Source of the DNA: Deltaproteobacteria bacterium
GTDB taxonomy: Bacteria; Desulfobacterota; DSM-4660; Desulfatiglandales; HGW-15
Length of the DNA stretch: 8,343 bases
Direction: 5' to 3'
NCBI GenBank assembly: GCA_020342025.1
Contig: CP070840.1
Location: 3,558,826-3,567,168, forward strand
In this document: positions 6,115 to 8,343 of the stretch, in pieces
Layout: every line of letters begins with the position of its first letter
Numbering within the stretch: position 1 is the first letter of the stretch
Position numbers and translations under genes: made by a program
The notes under the pieces: model-generated
Databases searched by the model: none
Seen by the model: only the letters and a program-made list of their open reading frames with translations
Told to the model about the DNA's origin: nothing

Positions 6115-8007
6115 TTAAACGCCAGGCATGGTCCAAATGTCCCTCTTCATCAACTCCCACTCCCCAGAATTGGGATCCCACTTGCAGTTGACAAAACAGA
6201 GCCAGTTCTTATCATCCATCTTCGGCGTATCCGACCTGAAATAGTAGCCTGGCCACCTGGTCTCCTCCCTGAAGAGCATGGTACGGAGATGGGACTCTGC
6301 AATCCACATCCTTTGGATGTTCTCCCAGCACCTCATGAGCTCATGGAGGTCGCGAGCTGCCTGCTTGTCTGAATCCTCCTTCAGCATTGCCATCAACTCC
6401 AGACCTCGCTCAAGGAGCGCCTTGCTGGTCTTGAAGGCAGAAGTCACACCACCCGCATACTCGTCCATGATCTTCTGGAGCCGATGCAGGAACTGCCTGG
6501 GCATGATGTACTCCGTGTTCACCTCAGGATCAGAGTACTTCCCTTTATTTTTGTCAAACAGATCAAATGGCGCCAGGATCATCTTCTTCAGTTCCTCCAC
6601 CTTGCCCATGTCCACTTTGGGCTCCGCGCCCTTTTCCAGGATGTACTTGATGGCCTGTTTCCCAGCGATCCGTCCCTCTGTATGGGAACCGGAAGAGAAC
6701 TTATGGCTGGAAGCGCCGGATGCATCACCAGCGGCGAAGAGGGCCTCAGCTGTGGTCATGTTGGTGTAACCCCACTTGTAAGGGGTATCCAGATCCTCGG
6801 GACCGCTCACCCAGGCACCGGAGGCACCGGAATGCGAACCGATAAAATAAGGTTCACAGGCAGCGATTTCTGAGTGTTTCTCCTCGGGCTTCACATTCAG
6901 GGATGCCCAGAGAATGGCCTGAGAAATGGTCATGTCAAGGAAGTCCTCCCACGCCTCACTCTCCAGTTCCTTCATCTTCTTCTTAAAGGCCTTGGGATCG
7001 TCCTTATATTCCTCTGCTATCTTTTGAATAGCCTCGTCCGTCTCCATATAGAGAGGGCCTTTGCCCGCGTCCGTATCTACCATACCCAAGTAGTTTCGCA
7101 GGTTGGCGGGAATCGGCTTGGCCAGCCCATAGGGAGCCCAGTTTTCCAGCTCGGCTGCGTGCTCAACCATATAGTCGCCGCCCACCGCACTGATGGCACG
7201 GGACTTGAAAAGGAGGAACCACGCACCCACCGGTCCATAGGCATCCTTGAAACGGACCGGTATGAAACGGACTTCCTGACAGGTCATCTCCGCACCCGCT
7301 CTAATGGTGAAATAGGCGCTGGAGCCGGAGTTAAAGGGCGGATACCAGGAACGACCAAAGCCCTCACCCACGGACCTGGGACGGAAGACGTGCACCGCAC
7401 CACCCAGGCAAGTAATGACGGCCTTTGCCTTAAATACATAGAACTTGTTCTCGCGTGTACTGAAGCCCACGGCTCCCACACACTTGTTCCCATCCATGAG
7501 AGGTTCAACAATGAATACCCTCTCGATGAGTTCTCCGCCCGCATCGTTAAGGGCATTCTTGGCGGCCTCGGCAATGATGACCTTGTAGGATTCACCATTG
7601 ATCATGAGCTGCCAGCGGCCTTCATGGACATATTTGCCTTCCTCGTCCGTCCAGATATTGAGGCCCCATTTTTCAAAGAGATGGACCGTGGAATCCACAT
7701 GACGGGCGATATTATAAACCAGGTCTTCCCTGGAGACGCCCATCAGGTCCTGACGCACGTACTGAACATATTCTTCGGCCGTGTTGTCGCCTGAACCTAT
7801 GCCCACGTACTGGTTGATGGCCGAAAGCCCCATGGCCACGGCACCACTTCTGTCTAAAGCCGCCTTATCCACCATGACCACCTTTAGGCCGTTTTTCTTG
7901 GCCCAGTAAGACGCCTCTGTGGCTGCGCCACATGCAGAAAACCCCCCACCGAGAATGAGGAGGTCACTGCTCACTTCTACGGTTTCAAAATCTGCAGTAA
8001 CTGGCAT
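6115..8007 (-). CDS. aprA: Adenylylsulfate (APS) reductase, alpha subunit
   Basis: AprA is the FAD subunit that reduces APS to sulfite and AMP in the cytoplasm, with electrons arriving through the Fe-S clusters of AprB. The 630-residue protein starts with a dinucleotide-binding motif LILGGGFSACGAATEA (17-32) and continues with the fumarate-reductase-like flavoprotein fold. Residues that align with the known active site are E139 (NGES), W221 (GRSWYPPFNSG), R252 (PVRFKDAYG) and H392 (IGSHSGASGAW); these correspond to E141, W234, R265 and H398 of the Archaeoglobus enzyme by my motif alignment. A further FAD motif, AAGDASGASSHKFSSGSHTEGRIAG, is at 425-449. The ATG has AGGAGGT at 8022-8016 with an 8-base spacer, 16 bases after aprB. 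Nothing looks truncated. The usual sulfate-reducer form is favoured over the sulfur-oxidiser form by the linked qmo genes. Confidence 0.97.
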   Translation of the reverse strand: MPVTADFETVEVSSDLLILGGGFSACGAATEASYWAKKNGLKVVMVDKAALDRSGAVAMGLSAINQYVGIGSGDNTAEEYVQYVRQDLMGVSREDLVYNIARHVDSTVHLFEKWGLNIWTDEEGKYVHEGRWQLMINGESYKVIIAEAAKNALNDAGGELIERVFIVEPLMDGNKCVGAVGFSTRENKFYVFKAKAVITCLGGAVHVFRPRSVGEGFGRSWYPPFNSGSSAYFTIRAGAEMTCQEVRFIPVRFKDAYGPVGAWFLLFKSRAISAVGGDYMVEHAAELENWAPYGLAKPIPANLRNYLGMVDTDAGKGPLYMETDEAIQKIAEEYKDDPKAFKKKMKELESEAWEDFLDMTISQAILWASLNVKPEEKHSEIAACEPYFIGSHSGASGAWVSGPEDLDTPYKWGYTNMTTAEALFAAGDASGASSHKFSSGSHTEGRIAGKQAIKYILEKGAEPKVDMGKVEELKKMILAPFDLFDKNKGKYSDPEVNTEYIMPRQFLHRLQKIMDEYAGGVTSAFKTSKALLERGLELMAMLKEDSDKQAARDLHELMRCWENIQRMWIAESHLRTMLFREETRWPGYYFRSDTPKMDDKNWLCFVNCKWDPNSGEWELMKRDIWTMPGV

Positions 8008-8023
8008 ATCAGATTACCTCCTT

Positions 8024-8343
8024 TTATGATCTCGTGGGGACTGCATCCATCCTCAGGGATGCCGGCTCGGTAGCCAGAGCCTGGTTGTTAATGTCGTCAT
8101 GCGTTGGAAATCCGCCTAGCGGATCGGCTGAGCCTTCAGGGGTGGTCCTGGTGGTGAACTTGAACCGTTTAATGGAACCATCTCTGAATTTTACTGTCCA
8201 CATAATGTCCTCAGTACCTCTGAGGGGTGTCGCGCTTGCGCCCATGGGCACGAAATCAGAATAACCTCTGACATCCATGGCCTGCTGGGGGCAAAGCTTG
8301 ACACAGCACATTCATTCCCAGCACATCTGAGGATCACGGTTGT
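8024..8343 (-). CDS. aprB: Adenylylsulfate reductase, beta subunit, C-terminal part, with an in-frame TGA at a cluster cysteine
   Basis: AprB is the two-[4Fe-4S] electron-entry subunit of APS reductase. The window holds 105 codons up to the TAA stop; the N-terminal first-cluster motif lies off the right edge. The frame at the edge reads NRDPQMCWE, then TGA, then MCCVKLCPQQAMDVRGY. This matches the family motif CWECxSCxKxCPQxAI codon for codon, with TGA in place of its second cysteine. Downstream, the conserved PLRGTEDIMWTVKFRDGSIKRFKF and RTTPEGSADPLGGF are intact, followed by the tail that in known structures wraps around AprA. There is no frameshift, since the codon count across the motif is preserved. 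Readings are a selenocysteine codon (favoured), a sequencing error, or a nonsense mutation. An extra cysteine (MCC) where the family usually has Ser is unusual. A start at the ATG after the TGA would destroy the motif and is not credible. Confidence 0.9.
8283..8308 (-). promoter_or_regulatory. Candidate bacterial SECIS-like hairpin downstream of the aprB TGA
   Basis: In the transcript UGCUG (8308-8304) pairs with CAGCA (8287-8283). A bulged U and then a possible G-C pair lie above it, and an inner stem CAA/UUG (8300-8298 with 8294-8292) closes a GCU loop. The loop starts 15 bases after the UGA, near the lower end of the spacing typical of bacterial SECIS elements, and has G first. The inner stem is short and several C are unpaired, so this is suggestive only. 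Confidence 0.35.
8312..8314 (-). other. In-frame TGA, candidate selenocysteine codon
   Basis: The codon order on the minus strand is TGC TGG GAA TGA ATG TGC TGT. The TGA replaces the second cysteine of the CxxCxxCxxxCP ferredoxin motif of AprB and differs from a Cys codon by one base. None of the five gene ends visible in the window uses TGA as a stop (four TAA, one TAG). That is compatible with recoding, but the sample is very small. Confidence 0.55.

Noticed and set aside
6874..7794. Long open frame (306 codons) on the plus strand opposite aprA
   Set aside because: It is the complement of a strongly conserved coding gene, has no recognisable domain and no ribosome-binding site.
231..8007. 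A genetic code in which TGA means an ordinary amino acid throughout
   Set aside because: No internal TGA occurs in the other complete genes of the window, and tryptophan is encoded by TGG; the single TGA sits at a cysteine site.
8024..8311. A separate 95-residue gene starting at the ATG just after the aprB TGA
   Set aside because: The ATG lies inside the AprB ferredoxin motif, has no Shine-Dalgarno site, and the frame upstream of the TGA is clearly AprB.
8312..8329. A frameshift explaining the aprB TGA
   Set aside because: The number of codons across CWE-TGA-MCC-VKLCP equals that of the family motif and the same frame is conserved on both sides, so only a base substitution or recoding fits.
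1..8343. CRISPR array, rRNA or tRNA genes, IS element
   Set aside because: No regularly spaced repeats, no tRNA or rRNA signature and no transposase were seen on either strand.

Overview
This window is the core of a dissimilatory sulfate-reduction locus, most likely from a sulfate-reducing Desulfobacterota (deltaproteobacterium). Every gene lies on the minus strand. In transcription order they are the 3' part of aprB (8343-8024), aprA (8007-6115), a fused ETF:quinone oxidoreductase (5708-4005), qmoA (3727-2465), qmoB (2459-231) and the first 39 codons of qmoC (117-1). AprBA is the APS (adenosine-5'-phosphosulfate) reductase. QmoABC is the membrane complex that carries electrons from menaquinol towards it. 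The assignments rest on protein motifs and gene order; no database search was run.

Layout. aprB and aprA are 16 bases apart and end at a good Rho-independent terminator (6093-6057). A 406-base gap follows. It holds an inverted-repeat-rich stretch, then a perfect TTTGTGA-N6-TCACAAA palindrome of the CRP/FNR/HcpR type about 100 bases ahead of the next gene. That gene, an ETF-QO with a GTG start, has its own terminator beginning at its stop codon (4005-3970). A probable promoter with a symmetric operator-like repeat (3967-3932), a leader of about 200 bases with a 13-bp inverted repeat, and then the tight qmoA-qmoB pair follow. qmoC begins 113 bases after qmoB. Every complete gene and qmoC has a purine-rich Shine-Dalgarno site.

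How the genes fit together. ETF-QO would pass electrons from electron-transfer flavoprotein (fed by acyl-CoA and similar dehydrogenases) into menaquinone. QmoABC would take them out again, and AprBA would use them to reduce APS to sulfite and AMP. The locus therefore looks like a quinone-linked route from fatty-acid or aromatic-acid oxidation to sulfate respiration.

The most striking observation is in aprB. The conserved ferredoxin motif CWECxxCxxxCP reads C-W-E-TGA-M-C-C-V-K-L-C-P. An in-frame TGA sits exactly where the second cluster-ligating cysteine belongs, with conserved AprB sequence continuing in the same frame on both sides and a hairpin just downstream. This makes AprB a candidate selenocysteine protein, with Sec as a possible [4Fe-4S] ligand in a central enzyme of sulfate respiration. 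A sequencing error or nonsense mutation is the main alternative.
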